A stretch of DNA of 64,000 nt from Catenaria anguillulae PL171 (GCA_002102555.1 MCFL01000031.1:1-64000); one strand, 5' to 3'; numbered from the stretch's first letter, positions 53,390-64,000 are shown. The notes: generated by a model not told the origin, from the sequence alone. Numbers and translations: made by a program.

Positions 53390-55108
53390 ATGAATCGAAC
53401 CGCCGGCAATACCAAAAGCAACGGATCCCGCGGCCGCCGAGCTGATACCTCGCCCGGTCGAGGGCCGTCGTCGAGTGACTCGTCGGCTTCGTCGAGCGAA
53501 TCGGGTTCGAGTTCTGGTTACTCGTCTGGCTCGGACACGGAAATGCACCAAGGGTCGCCGCAAAAGACAAAGACCAAGCCCAAGTCCACCGGCCCGCTCC
53601 CCGGTGCGCCCGGATCCCTGCTGGACTCGTTCCTCACCCACCAAGAATCGGCCGCTGCGACGTCGTCACCGGCCACCAACGGCGCCGCGGTGCGTAACCG
53701 CTCCGCCAATGTGCCCGTGGCCACGCTTCCCGAAGGCGCCGCCGGCGCTGAAGCTGAAAATTACCAGTCCATCGAAGCAGTGCCCATGGACAAGAAGGCC
53801 GCAAAGAAGGCCGCCAAGCAAGCCAAAAAGCAAGCAAAGCACTCGGTCGCGAACCCCGTCGCCGTGTTGGGATCCGCTTCCCCTACCGTGTTTGCCTACC
53901 CGCTCAACGGCAAGTTACCCGTGCTTTCACTTCTGACGGCTCTCGGCGCCACGGCCGCTTCGCCCTGGACCGAACAAGAAGTCATGTCGGATGCGGTTGC
54001 CCTGTCCAATGCCCGCATTCGAACCGTCGATGACCTGCGCTACGTGCCCAAGAAGGGATGGAAGGACTTGCCTGTCCCGCAAGTTGTTTCGGATCGGTTG
54101 CGCCGGTGCGTGTGGGCGGGCATGGATAAGCGGCACGTGAGAGAAATGGAGGATGGGTTACTGGATGGCGTCGGTCAGGAATTGGCCAAGAGTCTGCCGA
54201 GCTTGCCCGCTACCCTCGCTGCGAGGAATACCACTCAGGATGGACAACCCAAACGCACCATCGAGCTCGAGCCAGCCACCGTGACCACCAACGATGGCAC
54301 TACTGTCGCTCCGCGCCATGCCACGGGAGGCGTCCACACCAAAGCGGACGACAAACCCGAAGGATACTGGTCAACGCTCGCGTCGCAATTCCTCGGCACC
54401 GCATCGCCCGCCGTCGACTCGACCCCGCGCTCGCCTCCGTCGCCGCCCACGCAATCGGCAACGGTCAACTTGGACCCGTCCAACCCGGCTGCGCTCGTCA
54501 ATGCGCTCCTGTACGATGGCAGGGGTGGCCCACAGTGGGTGCCACCGACTCTCGACGAGGTCATGGCTTCGAGTCCCAAGAAGAAGTCGACAAACGCGGC
54601 CAGCATCCGTGACGTCAAGCCCGCGGTTGCGGCGGCCTTGGCGGCAATGGATGCGCAGCCCGAAAACCCAACGGCTGCCTCCATCAAGTCGACCAATGGG
54701 GACACCAGCGTCAAGCTCAGCGCAACGGACCTTTCGTCGACCGAGCTGGTCCACTCGCTCTTGCACACGGGCGCCATGGTGGCGCCCACGGACGCCAATG
54801 TGCCGCTCGATGCCAACGAAAACGCAACCGGTTCCGGTGGCGGCAAAACCATGCCCGCGGCACAACAGCCGCAACTGGGCGTGGTTGCGGGCAAACCCAA
54901 CCGGATTCGCGTGACCAATGGGCGCCAAGTGTTTGAGGTCGACAGGTACTGTCCGCACAAGCAGTACGATATGCTCAAGGCGCCCGCCATGCGTGGCAAT
55001 GTGTTGACGTGTCCCAAGCATGATTGGGATTTCGATTTGGCAAAGGGTGGCACGTGTGTGGGTCGGCCAGGTAAGTCGTTGAACTGTGTTGTTGTTAGCG
55101 ATTGGTGA
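53390..55108 (+). CDS. Rieske iron-sulfur protein with long N-terminal extension
   Basis: An uninterrupted frame of 572 codons starts at MNRTAGNTK. Residues about 500-565 form a Rieske [2Fe-2S] domain with both ligand motifs: CPH (in DRYCPHKQYDML) and CPKH (in VLTCPKHDWDFDLAKGG). Residues about 180-240 (WTEQEVMSDAVALSNARIRT, then KKGWKDLPVPQVV) resemble a SAM-like helical fold. The rest is low-complexity Ser/Thr/Pro sequence with a Lys/Ala run near 145. No oxygenase catalytic domain or membrane anchor is present, so it is neither a Rieske oxygenase nor the bc1 subunit. A GTAAGT near 55071 could be a splice donor, but the unspliced end gives a normal Rieske C-terminus. It lies 266 bases after the RNA-repair-type gene, same strand. 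Confidence 0.75.
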   Translation: MNRTAGNTKSNGSRGRRADTSPGRGPSSSDSSASSSESGSSSGYSSGSDTEMHQGSPQKTKTKPKSTGPLPGAPGSLLDSFLTHQESAAATSSPATNGAAVRNRSANVPVATLPEGAAGAEAENYQSIEAVPMDKKAAKKAAKQAKKQAKHSVANPVAVLGSASPTVFAYPLNGKLPVLSLLTALGATAASPWTEQEVMSDAVALSNARIRTVDDLRYVPKKGWKDLPVPQVVSDRLRRCVWAGMDKRHVREMEDGLLDGVGQELAKSLPSLPATLAARNTTQDGQPKRTIELEPATVTTNDGTTVAPRHATGGVHTKADDKPEGYWSTLASQFLGTASPAVDSTPRSPPSPPTQSATVNLDPSNPAALVNALLYDGRGGPQWVPPTLDEVMASSPKKKSTNAASIRDVKPAVAAALAAMDAQPENPTAASIKSTNGDTSVKLSATDLSSTELVHSLLHTGAMVAPTDANVPLDANENATGSGGGKTMPAAQQPQLGVVAGKPNRIRVTNGRQVFEVDRYCPHKQYDMLKAPAMRGNVLTCPKHDWDFDLAKGGTCVGRPGKSLNCVVVSDW

Positions 55109-55452
55109 AGAGTTTTTACTTCTTTGGCCAGGACATTGTTTTTTTTAATGATTCGGAGGTCAATATTCTTTCCGTTTGTTTGTTGTTTCTGTCCGATTCT
55201 GTTCCTTTCCGCTTGCACATGGTGACGCACACACACATGGTCGACAAAGTGAAATTCCTCTTTTGTGCAAGTAGATGGCGACACCACAAACGGTTCAAGG
55301 ATTGAGTGGAATGGTATGTACATAACGAAAGTCGAAAATGTACACATGGAAGGTATATTGTATAAGAAACGTATCATCATCGATTACATACAAGTGAAAC
55401 GAATATCGTTGTCGAGTCCCCGATTCCCACATCGGAATCAAAGCCGCACGGC
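55109..55452. other. Convergent intergenic region
   Basis: 344 bases of AT-rich 3' flank for the Rieske and permease genes; runs of T and a CACACACACA stretch near 55228. No gene seen. Confidence 0.5.
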
Positions 55453-57842
55453 TCACGGCATCTCCTCAATGGGCTCCAACCCCAAATCGCCCGCCTTTCC
55501 CCTGCCCACCTGCACCAAACTTGTCACCCCACCCACAACAAACAAGACTCCGCCCAACACCAGACAAGCATACGCACACCACCGCAACCACGCCTGCCTG
55601 GGCACCTTTCCCTCACGCGCCAGTTGCAAGTAGCAGTACGCAGGGAACACATAGACAACAAGCGATCCCGCGACCGATCCCGTGAGCCCAAGAATCCGGT
55701 CAAGTGATGGGACAAGCACCGAAATGAGCCACGACAAGAGCATGATGGCTGCGGCCTTTGTCGCAATCCACGACTCGATGGGTGCAGGCAAAACCAGCAA
55801 GTGCGTCGAGTCGGCATCGTCCACCACGTGCGTGTGCGGCGCAAATGGCGGGGATGCGTCGGCAAGCACGTGCATGGCCGATGCACGTGGCGTCAGCAGT
55901 GGCGAGTCGGTGCCGCCATACTGGTGCGCGTCGGGCGTGGGCGTGAGCAGCGGCGAGACGGACGATTGATGCACGTATGGCGAGCGAGGGGACACGGGAG
56001 CGGCAAACACGGACGAGGCTTGGGATCCGCGGCGCTTGATGTGCACGCGATGGTGGACGAGTGCATCGGTCGCATCGTTGGGGTCCAGGTGTGCGGGTGT
56101 GGGCGCCAGAGTCGGACTGACGACCAGCACACGCGCCGAGCCGCCCGTGAGTGTGCGTGGCCGGCCCGCCGCCACGATCGTTGCATGTGCCTGGTCGACG
56201 GCGGCAGTTGCGGAAGGCAACGTCGCAAGCAAATCCCCGGCACGCGCCGCCTCGTCGTGCTTGCCCCCGCTCGTCCCGCTGCGATTGCCCAAAGAGTTTG
56301 TGCGCTCTGCGCGCCACGCCCGAATCTCGTCGGCCATTTGCGCCAAGCACAATCGGCATGGCAAAACGAGCAGTGGAAACGTCAGAATAATGCACACCAG
56401 GATGGCGGCGCGTGCGCCCACAAAGACGGCCGATGCGGGCTCCGATGTCAGAATGTTGGGCGCCACGCGCGCGCCATAGTGAAAGTAGCCAGGGATGGCC
56501 ACGGATACATAGGTCAAGGTGACAAACAGGCCCGTGAGAATGATAAGCAAAGCGTTTTTGCGTGTGGCAGCGGCAGCCGCCACCGTGGATGGAATCACGC
56601 GTGTTGAGGGCGATGTGCGCGACACTTGCGCCGGGTTCATTTCGCGGGCGATTTCGATCACGTTCGAGTGGTTGATGAATGCCATGGCGATGGTGGAGAA
56701 CACGGGCGCCCATTGCCATCCGGGGACAATGGCCTTTGTGGGTGGCGGTGTCCACGAGGGCGTGTGCAGGTCGTTAAGGTAAGACACGGGCACGAGCACG
56801 GCGACAAACAGGATGGCGGCCAGGCCCAGTGACGAGACCCAGGCGAGCGAGGCCATGGAGCGCGCCTTTGAGAGTGGGTACAGGCACAGCATGGTGACGG
56901 CAACGAGGGCAAATTGGTGGATCGAGGCACGGGTTGCTGGTGGCGTGGTGGGCGCCACGAGCGGGAGAAGCGAGTCGATGATGGAAGAGAGGTACTCTTG
57001 GATGACAGAAAAATAGGCCGAGAGCGATCTATGTGGTCCGATTCCGTGGGAATGTCAGCTTACTGTCTCGAGTCGCGAGACACATCCTTGGATTGGATTT
57101 GTGGGTTGCGGACACGGCAGCCGATTGGTGCGGTGAGCGTGACTCATCGTCACGAGCGCAAACCTTTGCAGATGCAAGGTTCACCGGCCGGCACACGTGC
57201 CAGCCGCCCGATGGACGGCTGACGAGAGCCATGCGCGTGTCATGCTTGGAACGCAACCCTGCCCAACTTTGAAATTGTATCGTACCCGATGACGAGCACG
57301 AAAAACACCCAAGTGACAATCCAACTCTTTTTCTTGAGCACCGTGGCAGCCAAGTGAGTGTACCCTGTTGCGCCCGTGGCGTCGGCGGCCACCACCAGCA
57401 TGTAGAGCGAGAGCGACGACGAGATGCACGCAATGGCCGTCAGAAAGAGTCCGCCGACCCATCCGACATTGGCAAATGCCCGTGGGAGAGACAATGTGCC
57501 GACGCCAATGGCAACATTGGACAGGTTGAGGAAGCAGGAGAGTAGCGATGCTGGATGGGAGGTGTCGTCTTCGACAGGCAACCTGTGTCCTCGAGTTGGG
57601 GACGGTGACGAGGAGGACGAGGACGATGACGATGACGCTGCCGACCGAGAGCGTGTGCGTGAGCGAGTGCGTGGACTTTGGATCCAGTTGTTGGAGTGGG
57701 AACGGCGGCCACGACCTTGGCTGTGTGGATGAAGGGGCGATGGCGGCAGCAGTGGCGAAGTCTCTGAGGATGGGGATGGGGACTGCAAGTCTGCTTCAGA
57801 AGGCGCTGGTGGGTGGTGGTGATTTGCACTTGCAGTTGTCAT
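55453..57842 (-). CDS. Amino-acid permease of the AAAP/SLC38 (vacuolar AVT) family
   Basis: Two exons (57286-57842, 55453-57028) join to exactly 711 codons. After a Ser-rich N-terminus, helix 1 carries the family signature (LSNVAIGVGTLSLPRAFANV). About eleven membrane helices follow, with QYxx-like FINHSNVIEIAREMNP in the middle. A hydrophilic loop of about 180 residues is inserted before the last helices. The closest layout is fungal Avt6/Avt7, which export acidic or neutral amino acids from the vacuole. The substrate cannot be read from the sequence. The C-terminus is short and acidic. Confidence 0.85.
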
Positions 57843-58207
57843 TGCGTTCTGCCTTTTCTTGCTGTTAGAGAGTAATGTAGTATTCCATCTTGAGTGCTAG
57901 AAAGTGAATCTGTGAGTGAGTTGAGGGTATTGACTGCCTTTTCAGGAGGATCTGGAAGCTGGAAGCTGGCGTGGCGGACAAACACCCAAACAACTTGTGT
58001 GTGTCATCGTATCACGCGATCCAATGGGAACGATTTCGTCAGTTTCCCACACCCACACCCGCTTTGCTTCCGTGAGTATTCCCTATTCTACTTATCCATT
58101 CCCATCTGGAGCCCAGTAAACATAGGTACACCGACTGGGAACGGACGGATAGACTTAGAGTGACAGCGGATATATGTACAGGGGGCAGTGAAACAAAAAA
58201 TGCTTGC
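57843..58207. other. Intergenic, permease to NBP35
   Basis: 365 bases: promoter of the permease gene and 3' flank of NBP35. A short direct repeat CTGGAAG/CTGGAAG occurs near 57955-57968. Nothing else seen. Confidence 0.45.
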
Positions 58208-59248
58208 TTACTCCAACGGCGAATGGTCCATCAACTTGTCCACCACCTCCTGCCACGCACTCGTCGCTGGCGACTCTGGGTACTCGTCCATAAACGACAA
58301 GCCCGAATCACACGACCGCCCAATCCTCGGGTCCAGCGGCACCGCACCCAAAAACCGTACGCCCATCTCTTGACACATCTTTCTCGCCCCACCCGTTGTC
58401 GGCTTGAAGATTTGCGAGACGCCCGTGCATGACGGACAAACAAACCCGCTCATGTTCTCAACAACGCCAACAATCTCGACGCCGACTTTGCGGCAAAAGT
58501 TGATTTCCTTGCGCACATCCTGGAGGGCCACTTCTTGTGGAGTTGTGACCAAGATGGCACCGTCAATGCCTGCATCCTTCAAGTAGGTGACAATGGACAA
58601 GTGCTCGTCCGATGTGCCTGGAGGGGTATCCACCAGCAAGTAATCGAGCTCGCCCCAGTCCACGTCCCGCAAAAACTGCTTGATCATGCCATTCTTTTTC
58701 GGGCCGCGCCAAATCACCGCATCGGATTTAGACGGCAACATAAAGGCAATCGACATGCAACTCAACGTGTCGTCCACTTGCACGGGGGTCCATCCCGTGC
58801 TGGTCTGATGAACCTGGTCGTCGGCCACGCCCAGCAACAGCGGAATCGACGGGCCCGTGATATCGACATCCAGCACGCCTACGGTTGTGGGTGCACGTGT
58901 GCCCGTGGCCATTGCCGTTTGCTCCATGCCCGAAAGCGCCCAAGCGAGTGTGGCCGTGACGGTGGATTTGCCAACGCCGCCCTTGCCCGAGAGCACGAGC
59001 AGCTTGCGGCGGACACCGGCGAGGCGCAGGGCAATGTCGGCAATGGCCGGGTCGGGTCCTGCTGCGGCTTCGCCAGACGCACAGATGGATTGGTTTGGGC
59101 AACCTGCGCACGCAGACGACTTGCCGGCGGCCTCGGACTGAGTCCCGGGGCAGTGTTCGGGGGCGTCTTGCGGGCGGTCGGCCGGTGGTGCTGATACGGA
59201 TGCGGATGCGGATGCAGATGCAGATGGTGGGTTTGCAGAGTCTGGCAT
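58208..59248 (-). CDS. NBP35: Cytosolic Fe-S assembly ATPase Nbp35/NUBP1
   Basis: Single exon, 346 aa, starting at [11 protein letters not shown]. The N-terminal cluster site is complete (C, then 13 residues, CAGC, five residues, C). The P-loop GKGGVGKST marks a deviant Walker A motif; [20 protein letters not shown] and the C-terminal CPSC pair complete the Mrp/NBP35 pattern. It scaffolds new [4Fe-4S] clusters for cytosolic and nuclear proteins together with Cfd1. The start is set here because the N-terminus then has the usual length; the frame opens 27 codons earlier without an ATG. It is divergent from CLF1. Confidence 0.95.
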   Translation of the reverse strand: MPDSANPPSASASASASVSAPPADRPQDAPEHCPGTQSEAAGKSSACAGCPNQSICASGEAAAGPDPAIADIALRLAGVRRKLLVLSGKGGVGKSTVTATLAWALSGMEQTAMATGTRAPTTVGVLDVDITGPSIPLLLGVADDQVHQTSTGWTPVQVDDTLSCMSIAFMLPSKSDAVIWRGPKKNGMIKQFLRDVDWGELDYLLVDTPPGTSDEHLSIVTYLKDAGIDGAILVTTPQEVALQDVRKEINFCRKVGVEIVGVVENMSGFVCPSCTGVSQIFKPTTGGARKMCQEMGVRFLGAVPLDPRIGRSCDSGLSFMDEYPESPATSAWQEVVDKLMDHSPLE

Positions 59249-59601
59249 GTTGATTGAATGATTGAATGATGTACTTTGGGGTGGGATGCTCAAGTCCCAT
59301 CCATTCTGAGTCAGCGATTGTCTTCGCAATCAGAGAGAGGGAGTGACGAAGCGGTGAATCGGCGGACCGTTTATCGATTGTCAACGGCAATCATAATATT
59401 TTCCATAACCAACGTTATCAGAATGCTCAACTCGACAATACGCAGCAATGCCATGGATACAATGCCCAATGACTTGATGCATTCATCCGCTCGGCTTCAT
59501 TGATCCTTGAGCTGCCCCACCCGCACCGCCCCACCCCCGTCCAGACCTGACGGCTCTCCCACCAGTCAGCCTCTATCCAAACATCAACATCCATCATCAT
59601 C
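59249..59601. promoter_or_regulatory. Divergent promoter region, NBP35 / CLF1
   Basis: 353 bases between start codons. No TATA box or named site recognised. Confidence 0.4.
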
Positions 59602-61994
59602 ATGCAGCGCACGTCCTTCCAGCGGCCCACAAAGGTCAAGAACAAGACGCCCGCCGAGATCCAAATCACGGCCGAGCAAATCCTGCGCGAGTCACACGAC
59701 CGTGCCGAGCCGCTCTACACACGGCCAAAGCAGCAAATCACGACGAGGACGAGCTGCAAGACTACCGCTTCAACCGCCGCAAATGGTTCGAAGACGCCGT
59801 GCGCCGCAACCGCCATAACGTTAGCTTGTACCTGCAATATGCGCCTGGGAAGAGTCGCAGGGCGAGCTCGACCGTGCTCGGTCCGTGTACGAGCGCGTGC
59901 TCGAGGTCGAGGGCCGCAACCCGAGTATTTGGATCAAGTATGCAGAAATGGAGATGCGCAACAAAAACATCAACTTGGCCCGCAACTTGTGGGACAGGGC
60001 AGTCACGCAGTTGCCGCGCGTCGACCAGTTTTGGTACAAGTATGCGTACATGGAGGAAATGCTCAACCAGCATGCAAAGGCGCGCCAGATTTACGAGCGG
60101 TGGATGACGTGGAAGCCCGCAGAGCCGCTTGGGAGTCGTACATTGCGTTCGAGGTCCGGTACCGCGAGGTGCAGCGTGCACGGTTGTTGTACCGGCGCAT
60201 GGTCGAGTGTCACCCGGATCCGAAAAACTGGATCACGTACGCAAGGTTTGAAGAGGCACAATCGGATCTTGCGGCAGCAAGGTCCGTTTTTGAACAAGCC
60301 GTGGCGTACCTGGGCGACACGCACGCCTCTCCCGAGCTCTTTATGGCGTTTGCCAAGTTTGAAACGCGCCAGGGCGAACTCGACCGCGCGCGGGCAATCT
60401 ACACGTATGCGTTACAGACGCTGCCAAAATCCGCAGCCGACGACCTTTACCGGGCCTACACCCAGTTTGAAAAGATGCACGGCGACCGGAAGTCCATCGA
60501 GCACGCCGTTGCGAGCAAGCGCAGGCACATTTACCTCGATGAGATCAAGGCCAACCCGCACAATGTCGATGCGTGGATGGACCTTGTGCGCCTCGAGGAG
60601 GATTCGGGCGATTTGGCGGCCACCAGGGATACCTATGAGCGCGCCGTCGCCAACGTGCCACCTGTCCAGGTCGATTCCGACATGGGAGCTGGCGGAACGG
60701 GCGGTGGCGCGGCGGCAAAACGGCTGTGGCGCAGGTACATTTACTTGTGGCTTCAGTACGCCGCCTTCGAAGAGGCCAAGGCGCACGACGTGGACCGCGC
60801 TCGCGCCGTGTATACAACGGCACTCGACACGGTCCCGCACAAGCACTTTACGTTTGCCAAGCTGTGGATTCAGTATGCCAAGTTTATGATTCGCCAGCGC
60901 GATTTGCCCGGCGCACGCAAGCTGCTGGGATTTGCTCTGGGGATTGCTCCGAAACCAAGCTTGTTCAAGGGGTACATTGACATTGAGATGCAGTTGCGCG
61001 AGTTTGAGCGCGTGCGTGTGCTGTACAACAAGTTTATCGAGTTCAATGCCGCGCTCGTCACCACCTGGGTCAAGTATGCCGAGCTCGAGACCATGTTGGG
61101 CGATGTGGAGCGGGCCAGGGGAATTTACGAGTTGGCCGTGGCACAAGAGGTGTTGGATGTGCCCGAGGTCATTTGGCAGGCGTACATCGGTCCGTTTCGT
61201 TTCTCTTTTCTGTTTTTTAACTTGTGGGATTTTGCTGTGTACTGACACTACGTGATCACGGCCCGCGACAGAATTCGAATGCGATCTCGGCGAATGGGAC
61301 AATGCCCGCGAACTATACGAGCGCATGCTGCAGCGCACCATCCACGTCAAGGTGTGGGTCCAGTTTGCAAAGTTTGAGGTGCGTGCAGAGCAGTTTGACA
61401 GCGTGCAAGAACGAGCGACGCGGGCACGTGCCATTTTCCAACGTGGATACAAGGCACTCAAGGAACAGGGCTTGAACGAGGAGGTGCGCATATAGATTTT
61501 TTTTTTCCTTCCGTCGCGATTGCGCATGCTCGGGTTCTAACCGCCGTCGATGCTTGATCCCGTAGCGACTCCTCCTCTTGCAATCGTGGCAACAATTCGA
61601 GCGCGAATTTGGTGCCGTGCAAGATCTGACGGCCGTGACAAAGATGTTCCCCAAGGTCACCACGCGCCGCCGGCGTGTGGGCGAAACGGGCGGCGTGTCT
61701 GAACAGCAGCAGCCGCACATGACCGAGGAGTACCTCGAGTACGCGTGGCCCGACGACGAGGTGCAAAAGCCCAGCCTCAAGTTGCTCGAGAAGGCGCATG
61801 CGTGGAAGGCAAAGTTGGCGGCCAGGACGGCGCAGCAGGAGGCGTTGCAGAAAGCGAGCGCTAGGGCGGCCTCTGCGCCAATTGGAGAGGAGGGGAGTGA
61901 GCAGGATGGGAGTCAGGATGAGGATGACATGGATGTGGATCGAGAGGATACGTCCATGTTGCCTGATCATGACGAGCAGGAGGAGCGGGAGTAG
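59602..61994 (+). CDS. CLF1: Pre-mRNA splicing factor Clf1/Crooked neck, frame-broken near its 5' end
   Basis: HAT repeats run through the protein: [64 protein letters not shown] and others, in the order of human CRNKL1 and yeast Clf1. The start ([19 protein letters not shown]) is diagnostic. Introns lie at about 61190-61272 and 61483-61564. The C-terminus is acidic. Clf1 scaffolds the Prp19 complex during spliceosome activation. The frame breaks near 59741, 59843 and 60120, each repaired by adding one base; the protein similarity is continuous across them. Downstream of 60120 the frame is clean. Confidence 0.92.
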
Positions 61995-62094
61995 TGCTTT
62001 GTGTGGTGTGCGATAGGTTGTCCTCATAAAAAATTCGTGTATTAACAGCAGAAAGTCACGCATTTTTTCTCTTTTTTTTTGGAATCCTCCTCAG

Positions 62095-63010
62095 TCAACG
62101 TGGACCATGGAGCAGCCAGAAATTGTGCATGCGGACCCACAAGCGCACAGGATCACCGTATCTGCTTTTCAGCGACTCTTCGCATGCCTGACCCAGACCC
62201 TGCTGCCAGTGGTGACTCGTGACGCGTGGCACCGCGAGAACTTGCCAACGACATTGTGGGCACATCAAAACGAATCAAAGAGCAAACGGATTTACAAAGT
62301 CCCCAGCGAGCAATTTGGCCATGCGATGAAACACCTGCAGACCGTTGGCGTACTTGAGCGCAATCATATGCTCTCGGGTCCTTGACTCGGAGTCCATCAC
62401 GAGCAAGCTTCGCAGAAACGGCATTCTTTTGCAGCGTCGGGTTGCAAGGTGGATCGAGGAATACTGCTGGATCATCTGCCTTTACGGGCACAACGCAAAA
62501 GGCAGCTTCCACTCAAGCAGATTCCGCCACGACGGGGTCGAAATGGAATCAGGTGTTGTTCTTATATCCGCCCACACGTTCCAATTCTTGGGATTCGAAG
62601 TCAATCATGCATATTGCAACTTTGGCATCGTTCCCGGTACGTGAGCGATCGCATTCAAATCCCGGACACCGGTTTGCGCGCCGCTGTGGGCAACTCGATG
62701 TGCCAGACAGTGTCTTGGACGCCATTGAAAACCGACAGGTCGACGCAGGCGCTGGTGGTGAGCTTGACCCGCATACCCACTCAGAGGGGCAAAAGAGTGG
62801 AGACGCCGCCAGTGTTCTTATCGTGAATGCCGTGCAGCTCGCCGTAGTCGGCAGCGGTGAGGGAGGGGCCGCTGTCGGGCGTGAGGGAGGCCGAGACGAG
62901 GTAGAAGGGCATTGCGGGGTCGGTTCGCGCAATCTGGCCAATGATGCGGTTGTTGCATGCATGGCGGACAGAGTGTTGGGAATGACGATGAACCGCAGCG
63001 ACCGTTGTTG
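62095..63010 (-). CDS. Unrecognised gene, frame-broken
   Basis: Several minus-strand blocks have strong G/C third-position bias but lie in different frames: FYLVSASLTPDSGPSLTAAD (about 62830-62920), VKLTTSACVDLSVFNGVQDT (near 62730), AKVAICMIDFESQELERVGG (near 62600), MDSESRTREHMIALKYANGL (near 62380) and ESLKSRYGDPVRLWVRMHNF (ending at the stop at 62095-62097). Together they suggest one gene of about 280-300 codons interrupted by introns, single-base indels or both. I do not recognise the protein. It converges on CLF1. Confidence 0.4.
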
Positions 63011-63111
63011 CCAATGGTCGACTCTATTGGTGTTGGTTCCGCTTCCATATATGCATAATCTTGAATCAGATATAATATGTGGACGAAAAAAACATGGGAA
63101 AACACCAACAA

Positions 63112-63150
63112 GCGCCGGTGGTGTCGAGGTATTATTGAGCCCTCTCTTGT
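63112..63150 (+). pseudogene. tRNA-Gly 5'-half fragment
   Basis: The bases GCGCCGGTGGT, then GGTATTATTGA and CCCTC, copy the 5' half of the tRNA-Gly gene 129 bases downstream, with changes in the D-arm. No T-arm follows. It looks like a truncated tandem copy. Confidence 0.6.
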
Positions 63151-63240
63151 TCAACTCTCTCTAGGTTCAACATTGAATGTGCTGAATCTTGAATCCAACG
63201 GGTATATGTCGACCAGAAAAGCGACTCATAGCAACAAGAA

Positions 63241-63311
63241 GCGCCGGTGGTGAAATGGTATCATTGAACCCTCCCAAGGTTTAGGCCCGGGTTCGATTCC
63301 CGGCCGGCGCA
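63241..63311 (+). tRNA. tRNA-Gly(CCC)
   Basis: A complete cloverleaf of 71 nt with a fully paired acceptor stem (GCGCCGG/CCGGCGC), D-arm, anticodon loop CTCCCAA (anticodon CCC), T-arm with GGGTTCGATTCCC and discriminator A. No intron and no encoded CCA, as expected in a nuclear genome. TTCTTTTT starting at 63314 would serve as the RNA polymerase III terminator. Confidence 0.96.
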
Positions 63312-63704
63312 GCCTTCTTTTTCCCAACTTTTGCACAACCATCACAGACACTCTGTTGAAGCCGCCGTCTATATCCCCATGGCTCTGCGCAAACCCACAC
63401 AGGTCTTGGGCGTGGTGGCTTGTGTGGTCCTGCCAGGGATGGCATCCTTTGCCATCGACACCAAAGGACGTGTGTCGCGCACAAGTGCACCCACTTGTGC
63501 CTGGTCTCCTCGAGCTCGCGCATTCCAGGACGGAGCACATTCGTGTTTATTGCCCTTTTCATGTACATGAATATCCATACATGCCAAACATTCATGTATT
63601 GAGACGATCAAGAGGAGCCACAGCAAGAAACTTACAGTTTGGCAAATGGGCATGCGGTCCTGCCGAAGTCGAGGGGAACCGGCGGCAGCAAAGACAAAAA
63701 GCAT
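63312..63704. other. Between the two tRNA genes
   Basis: About 390 bases with no gene recognised. The T-run at the start is the likely tRNA-Gly terminator. Confidence 0.5.
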
Positions 63705-63786
63705 TGGTGCGAGTGGGATTCGAACCCATGCGGATTGCTCCATAGGAACTTGAGACCTACGCCTTAGACCACTCGGCCATCACACC
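63705..63786 (-). tRNA. tRNA-Leu(CAA)
   Basis: 82 nt with a class II layout. The acceptor (GGTGTGA/TCGCACC), the D-arm (TGGCCGAGTGGTCTAAGGC), an anticodon loop CTCAAGT (CAA), a long variable arm and a T-arm with GGTTCGAATCC are present. It has no intron, although fungal tRNA-Leu(CAA) genes often do. Two stem positions are unpaired (T·T at the base of the anticodon loop and A·C at the outer end of the T-stem), so a sequence error or reduced function is possible. Confidence 0.88.
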
Positions 63787-64000
63787 CTGCTTCACGAGGT
63801 GTGATCCAGCAGGCCAGACAAAAATCGTGTTCAGGTGAACGTCGCGGACATGAATCGGACAAGACTCAAGAGCACGCTTACACAAAACTAGGTATGGTCA
63901 GTATTCCGACTTCAGACGGACACATGGATTACAATGCTGAGATGTCCCAGAGAAAATTAAAAAAAGTACGATAGCCAACAATAAGAGAGCGGAAATCGAG
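63787..64000. other. Right edge of window
   Basis: 214 bases upstream of tRNA-Leu with no recognisable gene. Confidence 0.4.

Noticed and set aside
54235-55380. 381-codon minus-strand open frame
   Set aside because: Antisense shadow of the Rieske gene, whose ligand motifs fix the plus strand as coding.
55700-56755. 351-codon minus-strand open frame
   Set aside because: Alternative frame of the amino-acid permease; Arg/His-rich and without membrane helices.
62382-63164. 260-codon plus-strand open frame
   Set aside because: The third-base bias favours the minus strand, and the plus-strand protein has no recognisable pattern.
1-64000. CRISPR arrays, bacterial operons, riboswitches
   Set aside because: No regularly spaced short repeats are present, and introns, nuclear tRNAs without CCA and fungal proteins show a eukaryotic nuclear sequence.

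Overview
The window is nuclear DNA of a flagellated (zoosporic) early-diverging fungus, most likely Blastocladiomycota. It is GC-rich and gene-dense, with short introns that usually start GTACG or GTATG. It carries a microbial-rhodopsin/guanylyl-cyclase fusion (the light receptor of blastocladialean zoospores), the ciliary protein CFAP299, a giant ASH-repeat protein of the HYDIN/DLEC1 kind, and housekeeping genes of clear fungal or opisthokont type (YDJ1, SEC59, NBP35, CLF1, SPC1). I cannot name the species.

Layout. 1-1744 is one end of a Mutator-like element (MULE) that continues off the left edge. 2.2-9 kb holds a CCDC6-like coiled-coil protein, an F-box/Cys-rich protein, an Mpv17-family protein and a Ser/Pro-rich protein. 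9.6-16.2 kb holds two paralogs of an unrecognised family on either side of a second F-box protein. 17.3-25.5 kb holds YDJ1, dolichol kinase, a DHHC palmitoyltransferase and CFAP299. 26.3-33.9 kb holds the rhodopsin-guanylyl cyclase, a Qc-SNARE, an unknown membrane protein and a KICS2 (KICSTOR) homologue. 34.1-39.2 kb holds the ASH-repeat protein and the signal-peptidase subunit SPC1. 39424-46999 is a complete MULE with both ends, a 9-bp target duplication and a transposase. 47.2-59.2 kb holds a HAPSTR1-like protein, a four-domain RNA-repair-type enzyme, a Rieske protein, an amino-acid permease and NBP35. 59.6-63.8 kb holds CLF1, an unrecognised broken gene, tRNA-Gly(CCC) and tRNA-Leu(CAA).

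How the parts relate. RGC and CFAP299 share one divergent promoter region; both are expected to act in the zoospore (phototaxis and flagellum), and the ASH-repeat gene lies 6 kb away. KICS2 would link nutrient sensing to TORC1. The MULE landed in what had been a roughly 0.4-kb divergent promoter between SPC1 and the HAPSTR1-like gene. The enzyme at 49.2-53.1 kb combines a 2H phosphoesterase, an EEP nuclease/phosphatase, a poly(A)-polymerase-type nucleotidyltransferase and an MJ1316 RNA-end-recognition domain in one uninterrupted frame. It is the most interesting single protein here.

Sequence quality. Predicted splicing closes to whole codons in eleven genes: completely in ten and from 3018 onward in the CCDC6-like gene. 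Single-base frame breaks are confined to two stretches, about 26.7-33 kb and 59.7-63 kb. They look like uncorrected indels, but gene decay cannot be excluded from the sequence alone.
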